A stretch of DNA of 64,000 nt from Bog-756 sp963837805 (GCA_963837805.1 CAWIOU010000023.1:434001-498000), one strand, 5' to 3'. Counted from the stretch's first letter, positions 1 to 9,125 are shown. Numbers and translations: made by a program. The notes: generated by a model not told the origin, from the letters alone.

Positions 1-174
1 GGGAACCAACAGACCGACCACCCAGATGAGTAGTGCTGCGGTGGTCAACACCTGCAAGAGCACTGATGTGACGAGCGGACGAGCCAGTCCGCCGTTCGAG
101 GAGAGCAGACTTGCGACTCCCCACACCGAGTTGCTGACCAGATGCTGCGATCTGCCGGAGATGACCGACCTCAC
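1..174 (-). CDS. Partial membrane protein, possibly a polysaccharide flippase N-terminus
   Basis: An uninterrupted minus-strand frame starts at a GTG (172-174) and runs off the left edge, giving 58 residues. It reads as a short polar start, then SNSVWGVASLL, then a hydrophobic helix (VLTTAALLIWVVGLLV). A 'NS-W-A' motif followed by a helix is typical of the first helix of Wzx/MATE-type lipid-linked oligosaccharide flippases, but only the first helix is visible. It lies 44 bp downstream of the DUF4012 gene on the same strand, a frequent partner in exopolysaccharide loci. The GTG lacks a well-spaced ribosome binding site, so the start is uncertain. The family call is inference. Confidence 0.4.
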   Translation of the reverse strand, partial: MRSVISGRSQHLVSNSVWGVASLLSSNGGLARPLVTSVLLQVLTTAALLIWVVGLLVP

Positions 175-217
175 GAAACCGACGAGTCCGCTCCACTCAG
201 CCGGCGGTGGCCGGCGG

Positions 218-1973
218 TCACCAGGTGATCGTGGCCGGTACCGAGTCGTCGAAGCTCCGACCGTTGGCGGTCCACTGCTCGGCCGGGATGCGGGCCGACG
301 GGACGACGGTCATCGAACCGTGGTGACCGGGCATCTGGAAGCGGACCACCACCGTCGAGGTGGTGCCGGCAGGAATGGTGAGCGGTGCCGCCACCACCCA
401 GGTCGGCCCTTCCGGCCCCTTGATGTCCACCGGTCCGGCGCCGGTCATGGAGATGTGGCTGGCCGACGCCGGGAGGTTGGCGGCCACGATTCCGAAGTAC
501 CCTCCGTAGCTCACCGGGACCCCCGGGAAGGGACCGGCGATGAACTGCGATTGGCCCGCCGGCGTCATGTTGGCCAGCTGGCTGGACATGGTCACCGTCG
601 TGTTGGCGCCGGCTCGGGCGGTGGTCACGGTCACGTGGACGGGAAGGTACTGGTCGAGTTTGTTCCCGCCCCGGTTGATGAGCGAGACATCGACCGAACG
701 GGGGGCGAGGCTGCCACTCACACCGCTGAGGACCCAGGCGGCCTGATCGACTCGATTGCTCGACCACATCATCAGGTTGCGTCCGGCGACCGCGCTGGAC
801 ACCGCCTGGCCGAGCGACCGTAGATCGGTCGACTGGCTCTCCAGCTGATGGAGGACGGCTTTGGTCAGGGTGCCCAAGGCGTCCTGCCGCTGTTGCCCAC
901 CGGCCGCGGCGTCGGTCAGGCCGACGTACTGATCGTGGAGCAGGTATTGCTCGACGTTGTCGGCGCTGATCGTCTGTCCGTCAGCGACCACCGGGCCGGT
1001 GACGGCCAACAGTTGCTTGACCCCGGCGACGTCGATGGCCATGACCCCGTCCACCTTCTGACCGGTCAATCCGGTCCAGATACGCGCCGCCAGCGGTGCG
1101 GTGACGTCGAATTCCGGGGTCAGCCCCAGGTTCCGGAGGTCGACCCCGGGGAGGAGCCAACCCCATTCGCGTTGGAATTCACCGGTGGGGTTGACCTCGC
1201 CGGCCGGAAGGATGTGGTCACCCGAGGGGACGAAACTGCTCAGATCAACAGAGCCGTCCGAGGTGGAGGCCACACCGGCGTCGAGGAAGGCCCCGGAACC
1301 GGCCCGCATCTCAGCATTGTTGGCCGCCAGCACCAGATAGTTCTGGGGGCCCTGCAGGATTCCGGCCACCGCCGCCGACACCGCCGCCGCCTTGGTCAGA
1401 CGGACCTGGGCGTCGTAGAGCTGGGTCACGAACTGGTTGTGCTTGGCGGCCAGGGAGCCGAACAGGGCCTGGGAAGGACCGGTGTTCACCGCGGCCAATT
1501 GGTGCTCGGCCGACAGTGACAGTGCGCTGAGCTTGCGCAGAGAAGTCAGCCGATCCGGTCCGGCGCCATGGGGTTGATCGAGCAGGTCGTGCACCTGGGC
1601 GATGAACGACGATCCGACGTCGGATACCGTTCCCGCCGCCGAGCTCAGGTCGCGGACGGCGGTGTACTGGCGTCCGATGACCGGCACCACTTCGAATGGG
1701 GGCGAAGAAGGGCGAAGAGAGGTCCGACTGGGCACTCACGAACTCGGCGTGGGCCTGGGCGAGAAGTCGACTCGACTGGGCCGAGGTCAGATCTCCCGGA
1801 GAGAGATCGGCCTTCACCTGCTCCAGAGCCGCCAGACCGGTCTTGTCGTGCCGGTAGGCGGACAGTGTCTTGAGGCCCACGATCAGCGCCCAGACACCAA
1901 CGACCGCTACGACAGCCAGGGCGATCAACCACCTTCGTCGCCGTCGACCCCGCTTCTCGCTCACCGCGACCAC
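218..1973 (-). CDS. DUF4012 membrane-anchored protein (one frameshift)
   Basis: Read from the GTG at 1973, the protein has a basic cytoplasmic start (EKRGRRRRR), one membrane helix (about residues 16-37) and a long extracellular region. The characteristic DUF4012 block NYLVLAANNAEMRAGSG and its following 'LTPEFDVTAPLAARIW' stretch are clear. The family occurs in Gram-positive exopolysaccharide and cell-wall loci; its biochemical role is unknown. The reading frame changes near 1698-1702, a run of five G (five C on the coding strand). Removing one base joins SSPFFAP to FEVVPVIGRQ, which restores the conserved family sequence. The total length, 3n+1, agrees with one inserted base, so a homopolymer artefact is likely, though a real mutation is possible. 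Confidence 0.8.
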
Positions 1974-2129
1974 TCGATTTTTCAGGCGACGGTGAGCCAG
2001 TCAATGGGGCTGGCTGGGCTCAACGGCGCAACGGACAACGGCCTCCGATGGTACCGGAACCACCCTCCAAACCTGCGTCACCAGCGGCCATGGCGAGGAT
2101 TGCAGGGGCGCGGCCGCTAGCATCCCAAC

Positions 2130-3050
2130 GTGTCATTCACGACCATCCGGATGGCAGTGGGGCGGGTGGTTCTGGTTGCCGGAGTGTTGGTCCTGTTGTT
2201 CATCCCCTACCTCTTATGGGGAACCGGATTGATGACGGCCCGGAGCCAGGCCCTGCTGCGGACCGAGTTCAGCAAGGCCCAACAACGCGCCGACGCGTCG
2301 ACGCCCAGCACCCTTCCGGACCCCGCGCACCGGGCGCCGGTGGCCCAACCCGCGCCGCCGATCCTCGATCCGGCCATCGGCAGTGCCGTGGGTACCATCA
2401 CCATCCCGAAGATCGACGTGTCCATGGTGGTCGTGGAGGGAACCGGCGATGCCCAGCTCCAGACTGGTCCGGGCCATTACCCGGGCACACCGCTGCCGGG
2501 CGAGATCGGCAATGCCGCCATCGCCGGGCATCGCACCACGTACCTTCATCCCTTCTACAACCTCAACGAGCTGGTGCCGGGCGACCCGATCACCATCGTC
2601 ACGCTGCAAGGGATCTTCCTCTACCACGTGACCGGGAGCCTGGCCGTGTCACCCACTGATGTGGCTGTGGTCGACCAGACCCGCAGGCCGACACTCACCT
2701 TGACCACCTGCAATCCGCGCTACAGCGCCAGTCAACGGCTGGTGGTGCACGCCCGTCTGGTGGCCAGCATCCTGGCCCACCCCAGGCACGTCGTCACCAG
2801 CGTCCCGACGCGGAAAGCGAGGCCGGCCGTCGCGGCGCAGAACGCGTCGGCCACACCGGCGCACGATTGGCTGGCCGCCATCCTGTGGGGGATCGCGGTG
2901 GCTGTCCTGACCACGGTGGTCTGGGTGTGGGAACGGCGGACCCGAGGGGGGCGGCGTGTCGCCGTGGTCGCCGGCGGACTGATCGCCTGGCTGGTCGTGG
3001 TCTTCTTCTTCTTCCAGGTGGCGGCGCCGTTGCTCCCAGCCAGCTACTGA
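2130..3050 (+). CDS. srtE: Class E type sortase
   Basis: Transpeptidase that cleaves a C-terminal sorting signal and joins secreted proteins to the cell wall. The 306-residue protein has an N-terminal membrane helix (about 11-30), a Pro/Ala linker and a sortase domain (about 88-212). The catalytic triad is visible: His134 in AGHRTTY, Cys194 in TLTTCNP and Arg203 in SASQRL. Two further hydrophobic segments after residue 245 give an unusual C-terminal hairpin in the membrane. The start is a GTG with no strong Shine-Dalgarno. It converges on an LPFTG protein 210 bp away, its probable substrate. Class E enzymes are known for LAxTG signals, so the pairing with LPFTG is inference. Confidence 0.88.
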   Translation: MSFTTIRMAVGRVVLVAGVLVLLFIPYLLWGTGLMTARSQALLRTEFSKAQQRADASTPSTLPDPAHRAPVAQPAPPILDPAIGSAVGTITIPKIDVSMVVVEGTGDAQLQTGPGHYPGTPLPGEIGNAAIAGHRTTYLHPFYNLNELVPGDPITIVTLQGIFLYHVTGSLAVSPTDVAVVDQTRRPTLTLTTCNPRYSASQRLVVHARLVASILAHPRHVVTSVPTRKARPAVAAQNASATPAHDWLAAILWGIAVAVLTTVVWVWERRTRGGRRVAVVAGGLIAWLVVVFFFFQVAAPLLPASY

Positions 3051-3215
3051 CGGCTCGGGGGTCCTGCACGCGACGTTGCGCCGGGGTGGCGGCGCCGAGT
3101 CGGGGGCGCAGGGGTCACGATGGCGCGTCAGAAGTCCAGGTCCGTGCTTCAGACTGGCGTATCAGCGCGCGTCACGACCGGGTGCTGACGGCACTCGATG
3201 GAGCGTGTTCCTGGC

Positions 3216-3237
3216 GCTGCCGACCGGAGCCGGCAGC
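3216..3237. terminator. Hairpin between convergent genes
   Basis: Perfect 7-bp inverted repeat GCTGCCG / CGGCAGC around an 8-nt loop, in the spacer between the sortase (ends 3050) and the LPFTG gene (ends 3261). It has no T-tract, so intrinsic termination is only a possibility. It sits 24 bp beyond the LPFTG stop codon. Confidence 0.3.
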
Positions 3238-3260
3238 TGCACCTCAGACCGAGGTGAGCT

Positions 3261-3593
3261 TCAGGAAACGACCGGACGACGACGGCGGCGCATCAGCAGG
3301 CTGCCGGCCAGAACCGCACCGACTCCCACCACGGCCAACTCTTCCACGTCTGCACCGGTGAAGGGCAGACTGGTGGTCGGAGCCGTGGTCGGCCCTGAGG
3401 TCCCCGTACCCAGCGTGGCGGGCAGCTGACTCGTCGGCTTCACCGTGCCGGAGTTACCAGCGATGGCCGGAGGCTTCCCCGAACAGCTCACGTCGGACAT
3501 GGAGCCACAACTGGCCGCGCCGGCCGCGGACGGAACCGCGATCAGCGATGCGACTGCGACACCCGAGCCGATCAACAAACGTCTTGCCCACAT
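3261..3593 (-). CDS. Small LPFTG cell-wall-anchored protein
   Basis: 110 residues with a complete Gram-positive surface-protein layout: signal peptide (basic WARR then a hydrophobic core, cleavage expected after AAGAA), a short mature part with two cysteines (CGSMSDVSC), a Thr/Pro-rich spacer, the sorting motif LPFTG at 76-80, a membrane helix and a positive tail MRRRRR. ATG 3593 is preceded by a purine-rich GGGAAGAAGG at good spacing. The open frame extends upstream but reads like non-coding sequence, so I reject longer starts. A G5-ATT-C5 inverted repeat (3616-3628) lies just upstream and could fold in the leader. The adjacent convergent sortase is the likely anchoring enzyme. The mature part is too short for real adhesion; function unknown. 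Confidence 0.85.
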   Translation of the reverse strand: MWARRLLIGSGVAVASLIAVPSAAGAASCGSMSDVSCSGKPPAIAGNSGTVKPTSQLPATLGTGTSGPTTAPTTSLPFTGADVEELAVVGVGAVLAGSLLMRRRRRPVVS

Positions 3594-3868
3594 AATGGTT
3601 GCCCTTCTTCCCGTAGGGGGATTCCCCCCTGCGTGCCCCTCACAGACCACGTTAACCGCCTGCGACGGCTGCCTGTTGGATCCATCTTGCCGGGTTGTCG
3701 ACGACCTACGCAACGCATCCAGACACGTTCTCGGCCCAGTATCACTCAGCGGGGCTACTTCACCACAGATAGCGTTCGAATGAGCGGTGGAGGCGTTGCC
3801 GGGGCCGATTCGGCACCGAGCCGGCCTCCGGCCCAAGGCTCGGGCCGGGGCCAGGAGCGACCCACTTC

Positions 3869-4192
3869 TCAGGCCGGGACGAGTTGGCCGAAGGTGCTGC
3901 ACAGCCCGAACGCCTCGATGATCACGAAGGCGGCCACGATCACCAGCACCACCGGGACTCGCCAGCCCTTGCCCCGTCGGATCATCGGGGAGGGCATGTA
4001 CCAGGAGGGCAGGAGGCCGGGAGCCTGGTCGAGATAGACGGCAAGGGGCACCGCATCGTCAGCCAGGGGAGCGTCGGGATCGGCAGCGAGGGCGAGTTCG
4101 GCAAGTTCGGCTTCGCTGATACCGAATTCCAAGGCCTCTGCCGGGGCGGAGCCCTCTCCGTGAGCTTGACTGCCACTCTGGTTACGCACCAT
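3869..4192 (-). CDS. Small single-pass membrane protein, unknown function
   Basis: 107 residues. The N-terminal two thirds are acidic and Ala-rich (ISEAELAELALAADPDAP), then comes a conserved-looking WYMPSPM segment, a basic patch (RRGKGWR) and one membrane helix (about 78-97). Topology by the positive-inside rule puts the acidic N-terminus in the cytoplasm. ATG 4192 has AGGGGAGG just upstream. I do not recognise a named family; similar acidic single-pass proteins are common hypotheticals in actinobacteria. It is followed 3' by the LPFTG gene on the same strand after a 275-bp spacer that shows only the G5/C5 palindrome. Confidence 0.6.
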   Translation of the reverse strand: MVRNQSGSQAHGEGSAPAEALEFGISEAELAELALAADPDAPLADDAVPLAVYLDQAPGLLPSWYMPSPMIRRGKGWRVPVVLVIVAAFVIIEAFGLCSTFGQLVPA

Positions 4193-4274
4193 CGGCCTCC
4201 CCTTCGGGCATCTCGCCGCGGAATCGCTGAGCGAGGCCTCTCCATACTACCGGCGTGGTTTCTTCAGGCTGCGG

Positions 4275-5102
4275 TCAGAGGAGGTGGACCACCAGCTCGA
4301 GCAGGACGATCATGACCCCCACCGAGACCAGGCCCACGACGTAGAGGATTCGTCGGGCCATCGAGCGTTCCCGGCGGCCGACGGTGCCGATGCCCACCAC
4401 GGCGAGGGCGAGCACCCCGACGATTTCAGCCAGGACGAAGGCAGTGTCCACATTCCAGAGATGGATACCGGCCAGCGTGAAGATGATGGTGGCCGGGAGG
4501 GCGGCGGCCACGATCGACCACGATCCGAGCAGCTGGGCACGGATGTCCGACCGCTGGAGCTTCAGATCCTGCCACGACCGGGTGGTGACCAGGCGGGCCA
4601 GGGTGTGAGCGAACCAGATGGATACAGCACCCACCACCACCACGCCCGCTGTGGTCAACGCTTCCGGGTTGGTCTCGAAGGTGAGGCCGGCGATGGCGAC
4701 CAGTGTGGAGATGGTGCCGTAGACGTAGTCGGCCAGCCACTGCACCGCGTGCATGCGCTCGGGCTCGAACGGACTGGGGCCGGATGAGTTCAGCGGGTCC
4801 GCGGACGTGCCCGGGCCGACGGAGACGGTGGGATCTGCGGACTCGCCGGGCTCGGGCGACAACCCGGACCCGGCGGACCCCGTGGGCTGAGTGGAACCGG
4901 CGGACCCCGTGGGGTCGGCGGACCCGGTGGGCTCGGCGGAACCGGTGGGCTCGGCGGACTCAGCGGAACCGGCGGACCGGGTGGGCTCGGCAGAATCGGC
5001 GGAACCGGTGGGCTCGGTCACTCCGTTGTCCAGCGGTTGGATGACACGAATTGGCTCCTGAGGGGCGGGTGCGTCTGTGGCCGTCCGACTTCGCCGGCGC
5101 AC
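4275..5102 (-). CDS. Four-helix membrane protein with Pro-Thr-Gly-Ser-Ala repeat N-terminus
   Basis: The C-terminal ~150 residues hold about four membrane helices (ISTLVAIAGLTF; LTTAGVVVVGAVSIWFA; SIVAAALPATIIFTLAG; then AFVLAEIVGVLALAVVGIG and a last LVSVGVMIVLLELVV). They are preceded by a low-complexity region built of hexapeptides like EPTGSA/DPTGSA. No catalytic motif is visible and I do not recognise the family. The start is uncertain. GTG 5102 is used here; GTG 5021 would remove only part of the linker; the open frame continues to 5231 but that extension looks non-coding. The repeat region is encoded by near-perfect 18-bp DNA repeats, so its length probably varies between strains. Confidence 0.55.
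   Translation of the reverse strand: MRRRSRTATDAPAPQEPIRVIQPLDNGVTEPTGSADSAEPTRSAGSAESAEPTGSAEPTGSADPTGSAGSTQPTGSAGSGLSPEPGESADPTVSVGPGTSADPLNSSGPSPFEPERMHAVQWLADYVYGTISTLVAIAGLTFETNPEALTTAGVVVVGAVSIWFAHTLARLVTTRSWQDLKLQRSDIRAQLLGSWSIVAAALPATIIFTLAGIHLWNVDTAFVLAEIVGVLALAVVGIGTVGRRERSMARRILYVVGLVSVGVMIVLLELVVHLL
4870..5015. repeat. 18-bp coding minisatellite
   Basis: Degenerate tandem copies of an 18-bp unit (ACCGGTGGGCTCGGCGGA on the plus strand) that encode the EPTGSA hexapeptides of the membrane protein above. Two central copies are nearly identical and the outer copies diverge, including 15-bp and 12-bp partial units. Confidence 0.75.
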
Positions 5103-5257
5103 CTGTGTTCGAACGACGATCGGTCGACACTCGATTCTGGCATCGTCGGCGCGGCATGGAGGTATATGCCGACATCGGCGTGCCTTCACCACGTGTGACG
5201 GCGGAGGCCCTCCCCAGCCCGGTCTGGCCACCTCGGGCGTCGGTCATACGGGGTGCG

Positions 5258-6142
5258 TCATGGCAGCAGGAGCCGGTTGAGGCGCCTGCTGGCAATTCCG
5301 TAACCCACACCGAAGAGGACGACGAGGTAGGCCGCGTTGGCCAGCAGGCTCCAATGGAGCTGGCCGAGCGAGAAGGCCCGGTTGATCTGCACCCCCTGGT
5401 AGAGCGGTGTGATGGCCACGATGTGCGCCAACCAGGGCGGATAGGCACTGATCGGGTAGAAGGTGCCGGAGAAGAGGAAGAGCGGCATGAACACCAGCGA
5501 GACCATGTCGAAGTCCTGCCAGCTCCGCATGTGGGTGGTGGCCGCCATCCCCACGGCGGCAAACGCCGCGCTGAGGAGCACGCTCGCCGGCAGGCAGAAC
5601 ACCACCATCCAGCTCCGGGCGTCTCCCAGGACGATCATGATGATCACGAAGGTGGTGGCGTAGAAGAGGCCGCGGAGCACCGCCCAGCCGACTTCGCCCA
5701 GGGCCACATCGTTTGCGTCGAGCGGAGTGGCCAGCACCGAGTCGTAGAGATGGGTGATCTTGAGCTTGAAGAACATGTTGAAGATCGAATCGATCATCGC
5801 CCCGTTCATGGCCGAGGTGGCCAGCAGCGCGGGCGCCACAAAGGCCGCATAGGACACCTCGGTGCTTCCCACCTTGATCGGACCGACCAGCCCGCCGAGC
5901 CCGATGCCGATGGACAACAGGAACAGGAGCGGCTCCAGCACTCCGGTGAGGAAGAGGACCCGGTGACGGAGGTAGAGACGGGCGTTCCGCTCGAGCAACA
6001 ACAGGGACCGTCGGCTGCCGAGCGGCGGAATGAGTCGCGACGGCAGGGCAGGGCTGAGCCCGTGCGCACCTCCCCTCTTCACCGCGATCGCCGCCGTGGC
6101 CACACTGCCGGCATCTTCACTCACGCCGTCGGATCGACTCAC
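5258..6142 (-). CDS. ABC-2 type exporter permease, second subunit
   Basis: 294-residue integral membrane protein of the ABC-2 (NodJ/DrrB-like) type. It has about six hydrophobic segments and a conserved loop before the last pair (FMPLFLFSGTFYPISAYPPW), typical of the ABC-2 signature region. The start GTG 6142-6140 overlaps the stop of the upstream permease by four bases (GTGA), so translation is probably coupled. A longer open frame upstream exists but lies inside the preceding permease. With the gene before it and the ATPase it makes an exporter of two different permeases and one nucleotide-binding subunit. The substrate cannot be read from the sequence; drugs, lipids or polyketides are typical. 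Confidence 0.85.
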   Translation of the reverse strand: MSRSDGVSEDAGSVATAAIAVKRGGAHGLSPALPSRLIPPLGSRRSLLLLERNARLYLRHRVLFLTGVLEPLLFLLSIGIGLGGLVGPIKVGSTEVSYAAFVAPALLATSAMNGAMIDSIFNMFFKLKITHLYDSVLATPLDANDVALGEVGWAVLRGLFYATTFVIIMIVLGDARSWMVVFCLPASVLLSAAFAAVGMAATTHMRSWQDFDMVSLVFMPLFLFSGTFYPISAYPPWLAHIVAITPLYQGVQINRAFSLGQLHWSLLANAAYLVVLFGVGYGIASRRLNRLLLP

Positions 6143-6975
6143 TGCACCAACCTCCGACCGAAGGTCCTGAGGGCCAAGGCCAACCCCACCGCGCTCCAGG
6201 CCGCCAGGTAGGCCAGATCGAACAGCAGTCCCCAGCCGAAGCCGGTACCCAGAGTCAGGGCCCGGCACAGGTTGACCCCGTGGGTCAGCGGCACGATCTG
6301 GGCCAGCACCTGGGCCCACTGCGGAAGGCGGGTCACCGGATAGAAGACGCCGGAGAAGAGGAACATCGGGAGGACACCCAGTCGGAAGAGCAGGGCCATG
6401 CCGTAGTCGGAGTCCTGGGTGGCGGAGAAGGCGGCCGTCGGGGCGGCGGTGGCCAACCCCGAGAGGACGGCGACCGGTACGACCAGGAGCGCCCATGGCG
6501 ACGCCACGACGCCGAAGGCAGCCATGACGGCCAGGAAGACCGCGGCCACCGAGGCGAACCGGACCACGGTCCAGCCGAGGTGGCCGATCACCACGTCGGT
6601 CACCCCGAGCGGGGTGGCCACCTTGGCCCAGTAGGTGCGGTCCCACTTGAGGCCGGCCATCACCGGGTAGGAGCACTCGGCCACGCCCATCTGGAGCATC
6701 GTCGCCGCCAGCAGACCGGGAGCCACGAAGTCGAGATAGGGCACTCCGTTGACCCCGCCACTGTGCCGATTGACCAGGCTCCCGATCCCGAGCCCCATCG
6801 CGGCCAGGTACATCACCGGCTGTAAGAAGCTGGTGGTCAGCGAGGAGCGCCACGTCTTCGAGTAGACGTACCAGTTGTGCCACAGCGACCGCAGCCAGGT
6901 CGGCCAGCCGGCCTGCGGCTCGGCGATCCCCCGGTCGGTCAGCGCGTCAGCATCCATAGATCGCACCCCCGTCAA
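6139..6975 (-). CDS. ABC-2 type exporter permease, first subunit
   Basis: 278 residues with six predicted helices and the ABC-2 C-terminal signature region (LPMFLFSGVFYPVTRLPQW). It is clearly paralogous in layout to the next permease gene. The start is either TTG 6975, which overlaps the ATPase stop as TTGA, or ATG 6957 eighteen bases later; I prefer the TTG because the overlap matches the spacing of the rest of the operon. The second half also carries the 'PLTHGVNLCRAL' motif seen in NodJ/DrrB proteins. The three genes are transcribed together from above 7967. Confidence 0.85.
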   Translation of the reverse strand: MTGVRSMDADALTDRGIAEPQAGWPTWLRSLWHNWYVYSKTWRSSLTTSFLQPVMYLAAMGLGIGSLVNRHSGGVNGVPYLDFVAPGLLAATMLQMGVAECSYPVMAGLKWDRTYWAKVATPLGVTDVVIGHLGWTVVRFASVAAVFLAVMAAFGVVASPWALLVVPVAVLSGLATAAPTAAFSATQDSDYGMALLFRLGVLPMFLFSGVFYPVTRLPQWAQVLAQIVPLTHGVNLCRALTLGTGFGWGLLFDLAYLAAWSAVGLALALRTFGRRLVQ

Positions 6976-7967
6976 TCCACCAGGGTGCGCCCGGTGAGGG
7001 CGAGGAAGACATCTTCGAGTGTCGAGCGGCGCACCAGTGCGCTCTCGGGGACGAGGCCTCTGGCGTGCACCGCGGCCAGGGCCTGGTCACCATCGTCGAC
7101 ATAGAGAAGCAGTCGGTCAGGCAGGACCTCGACCCGGTCGGCCACGTCGGCCACCTCCTTGGCCGAGTGCTCGTGGCTGTCGAGCCCGAAGCGCAGCTCC
7201 AGCACCTCCTTGGTCGACAGGCGGTCGATCAGGGTGCGCGGCGGGCCCTCGGCCACGATGTGGCCATGGTCCATCACCACGAGGCGGTCGCAGAGCTGCT
7301 CGGCTTCGTCCATGTAGTGGGTGGTGATGATCAGGGTCACGCCGTCGGCCTTCAGCCGGTAGAGCCGCTCCCACAACAGGTGGCGGGCCTGGGGGTCGAG
7401 GCCGGTGGTGGGCTCGTCCAGGATGAGGAGGTCGGGGTCGGACACCAGCGACCGGGCGATGGTCAGGCGTCGTTTCATTCCCCCGGACAGCGCGTCGACC
7501 TTGTCATGGCGGCGATCGCCGAGCTGGGCGAAATCGAGGAGGCGGTCGGCCCGTTCGAGGATGACCTTCTTGGGCAGGTCGAAGTAGCGGCCGTAGAGGT
7601 AGATGTTGTCCAGCACCGACAGCTCGAGCTCGAGGGTGTCGTCCTGGGGGACGAGTCCGAGGCGGGCCCGGATGGCCGGCCCGTCGGTGGCCGGATCGCG
7701 ACCGAGGACCCGCAGGGTGCCGTCACTGAGCGGTGACATGCACGAGATCATCTTCATGGTCGACGTCTTCCCCGCCCCGTTGGGGCCGAGGAAGCCGAAG
7801 GTCTCCCCCTGTTCCACCCGGACATCGATCCCGTCGACGGCGGCGAACGGACCGAACCGCTTGACCAGGCCTACGGCCTCGACCATCGGGGCGTCGGCGG
7901 GCAGGGTTCCCCGGGTCGGGATGCGGCGAGATTTTCGGCGAAACATGGGAGACCAACATTCCCACAC
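6972..7967 (-). CDS. ABC exporter ATP-binding subunit (DrrA/NodI-like)
   Basis: 331 residues with every ABC ATPase motif: Walker A GPNGAGKT (61-68), Q-loop region VPQDD, signature LSGGMKRR, Walker B LLILDEPTTGLD and the switch His in TTHYMDE. After the nucleotide-binding domain it has a C-terminal extension of about 80 residues ending STLEDVFLALTGRTLVD, the regulatory tail of DrrA/NodI/CcmA-type exporters. It powers the two permeases encoded directly downstream with overlapping starts. The first 25 residues before DAPMVEAVGLVKRF are not conserved; ATG 7967 or an internal ATG at MVEAVGL could be used. Confidence 0.9.
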   Translation of the reverse strand: MWECWSPMFRRKSRRIPTRGTLPADAPMVEAVGLVKRFGPFAAVDGIDVRVEQGETFGFLGPNGAGKTSTMKMISCMSPLSDGTLRVLGRDPATDGPAIRARLGLVPQDDTLELELSVLDNIYLYGRYFDLPKKVILERADRLLDFAQLGDRRHDKVDALSGGMKRRLTIARSLVSDPDLLILDEPTTGLDPQARHLLWERLYRLKADGVTLIITTHYMDEAEQLCDRLVVMDHGHIVAEGPPRTLIDRLSTKEVLELRFGLDSHEHSAKEVADVADRVEVLPDRLLLYVDDGDQALAAVHARGLVPESALVRRSTLEDVFLALTGRTLVD

Positions 7968-8154
7968 GCGAACCGAGGTCCGGAGCCGAGGCTTGGGCGG
8001 GCCGGCCAGGCCATGCGGTGTTCCGTGCAGGTCCCCGGCCCGGGCCGGGGCGGGACGGGTACCCGAATCCCTTGACGATCCCCTCGAGTCCTACGGGATG
8101 GAAATCCTGACGGCCGAGGACGGAACTCCTGCCGGCAGGTACATCAATGGCTGC

Positions 8155-8739
8155 TCATCTGTCGACCGATCCGAGGTCGGTGATCGCCGTCGGGGCCCAC
8201 GCCGGCCAGTCAGGGCTCCCGACGACCAGTCCGTCGCTGAACAGCGCCGCCATCCGGGGCCCGTCGGGACGGGAGTTGTCCCAGAACGTGGCCGAGTCGG
8301 CCAGCGACACCGCCTGGGCCACGATCGGCCAGAGACGGCGGTAGCGCGTCCGGATCTTGTCGACAGGCACATCGTGACCCCCGGCGGCCACGCGATAGGC
8401 CACACGGGCCACCGACAGGTTCTCGGGCACCATCAGCACATGCAACGCCGTGAAGTAGCCGGCGCCCTTGGCGTCACGCATCAGCCCGAGCTTGGACGGG
8501 TGCGAGAAGACTGTTTCGGCGATCAGCGGGAGGCCCAGCTGGATCAGCCGGGCCCTCGTCGCCGCGGCAATCGTGGCTGCTTCATAGGAATGGGCGAGCT
8601 GATCGTCCGGCCAGCGCTGGGCGGCGATCTCGTCGGCATTGACGAAGGTCGCCACCGGCCACTTCGGGAGGAGAGCCAGCCGGACAAACGTGGACTTGCC
8701 GGCGCCGTTCGGCCCGGCGACCAGATCGAGTCGGCTCAC
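8155..8739 (-). CDS. Zeta-toxin-like P-loop kinase (toxin of a toxin-antitoxin pair)
   Basis: 194 residues. The N-terminus is a P-loop, VAGPNGAGKSTF (Lys15), followed by FVNADEIA, the 'NADxI' motif of zeta toxin/PezT-like kinases, where the Asp orients the UDP-sugar substrate. A central IAETVFSHPSKLGLM segment matches the E-T-x-x-S/H segment of chromosomal zeta-like proteins, and conserved arginines (DKIRTRYRR) follow. Zeta toxins phosphorylate UDP-N-acetylglucosamine and so block wall synthesis; members of this shorter chromosomal branch are not all proven toxins. The start overlaps the stop of the antitoxin gene by four bases (ATGA). Both the toxin role and the substrate are inferred from family and context. 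Confidence 0.75.
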   Translation of the reverse strand: MSRLDLVAGPNGAGKSTFVRLALLPKWPVATFVNADEIAAQRWPDDQLAHSYEAATIAAATRARLIQLGLPLIAETVFSHPSKLGLMRDAKGAGYFTALHVLMVPENLSVARVAYRVAAGGHDVPVDKIRTRYRRLWPIVAQAVSLADSATFWDNSRPDGPRMAALFSDGLVVGSPDWPAWAPTAITDLGSVDR

Positions 8740-9125
8740 CCGCCGTCTGGGGCGGCAAGAACCGTTCGGGACCCGTCAGGGCGGTACTCGACCAGAGCCC
8801 CGTCGTCGTCCAGCGCCACGATGGTCACACCTTCTCCGGCCAGGTGCTCACCGAAGGACATGGACTCGGCCTGAGCCTGGATCGACGCGTCCAGCTCGGC
8901 GTTGGCGACGATGCGTTCGCTCTCGGTGAGATCGGCGAACGGCAGCTCTCCGCCCAGCGCCGCCTCCACCCGACGCCGGGCTGCGGTCTGGTGCATCGAC
9001 ACCGACCTCCCCACCCGGGCCCAGTGGTCCAGCTGCTGCTTGGCCGAGCGGCTCTCACGCCTTCCCTCGACGGCAGCAGAGTCGAGAAGATCGGTCGCGA
9101 ACCTGGTCGGCCGGTCTGCAGCCAT
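8736..9125 (-). CDS. ParD-like antitoxin
   Basis: 129 residues, the first gene of the pair. The N-terminal half contains a stretch typical of ParD-like type II antitoxins: SAKQQLDHWARVGRSVSMHQTAARRRVEAALGG, in which a ribbon-helix-helix DNA-binding unit is expected (described in parts: SAKQQLDHWARVG then RRRVEAAL). The C-terminus (VEYRPDGSRTVL) would bind and neutralise the kinase. ATG 9125 has a strong GGAGGA six bases upstream. The promoter region carries a repeat that looks like an operator (9156-9193), as expected for autorepression by the antitoxin or the complex. Antitoxin-first order and an ATGA overlap fit type II systems. It is not the usual epsilon antitoxin, so the pairing of families is notable. 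Confidence 0.7.
   Translation of the reverse strand: MAADRPTRFATDLLDSAAVEGRRESRSAKQQLDHWARVGRSVSMHQTAARRRVEAALGGELPFADLTESERIVANAELDASIQAQAESMSFGEHLAGEGVTIVALDDDGALVEYRPDGSRTVLAAPDGG

Noticed and set aside
26..823. Plus-strand open frame at the left edge
   Set aside because: Antisense to the DUF4012 gene and the flippase-like N-terminus; Arg/Gly/His-rich translation.
3594..3780. Riboswitch (c-di-AMP or c-di-GMP) before the LPFTG gene
   Set aside because: A GGGGGGAATCC-like stretch recalls the c-di-AMP class, but the other conserved blocks are not there. I list only the small palindrome.
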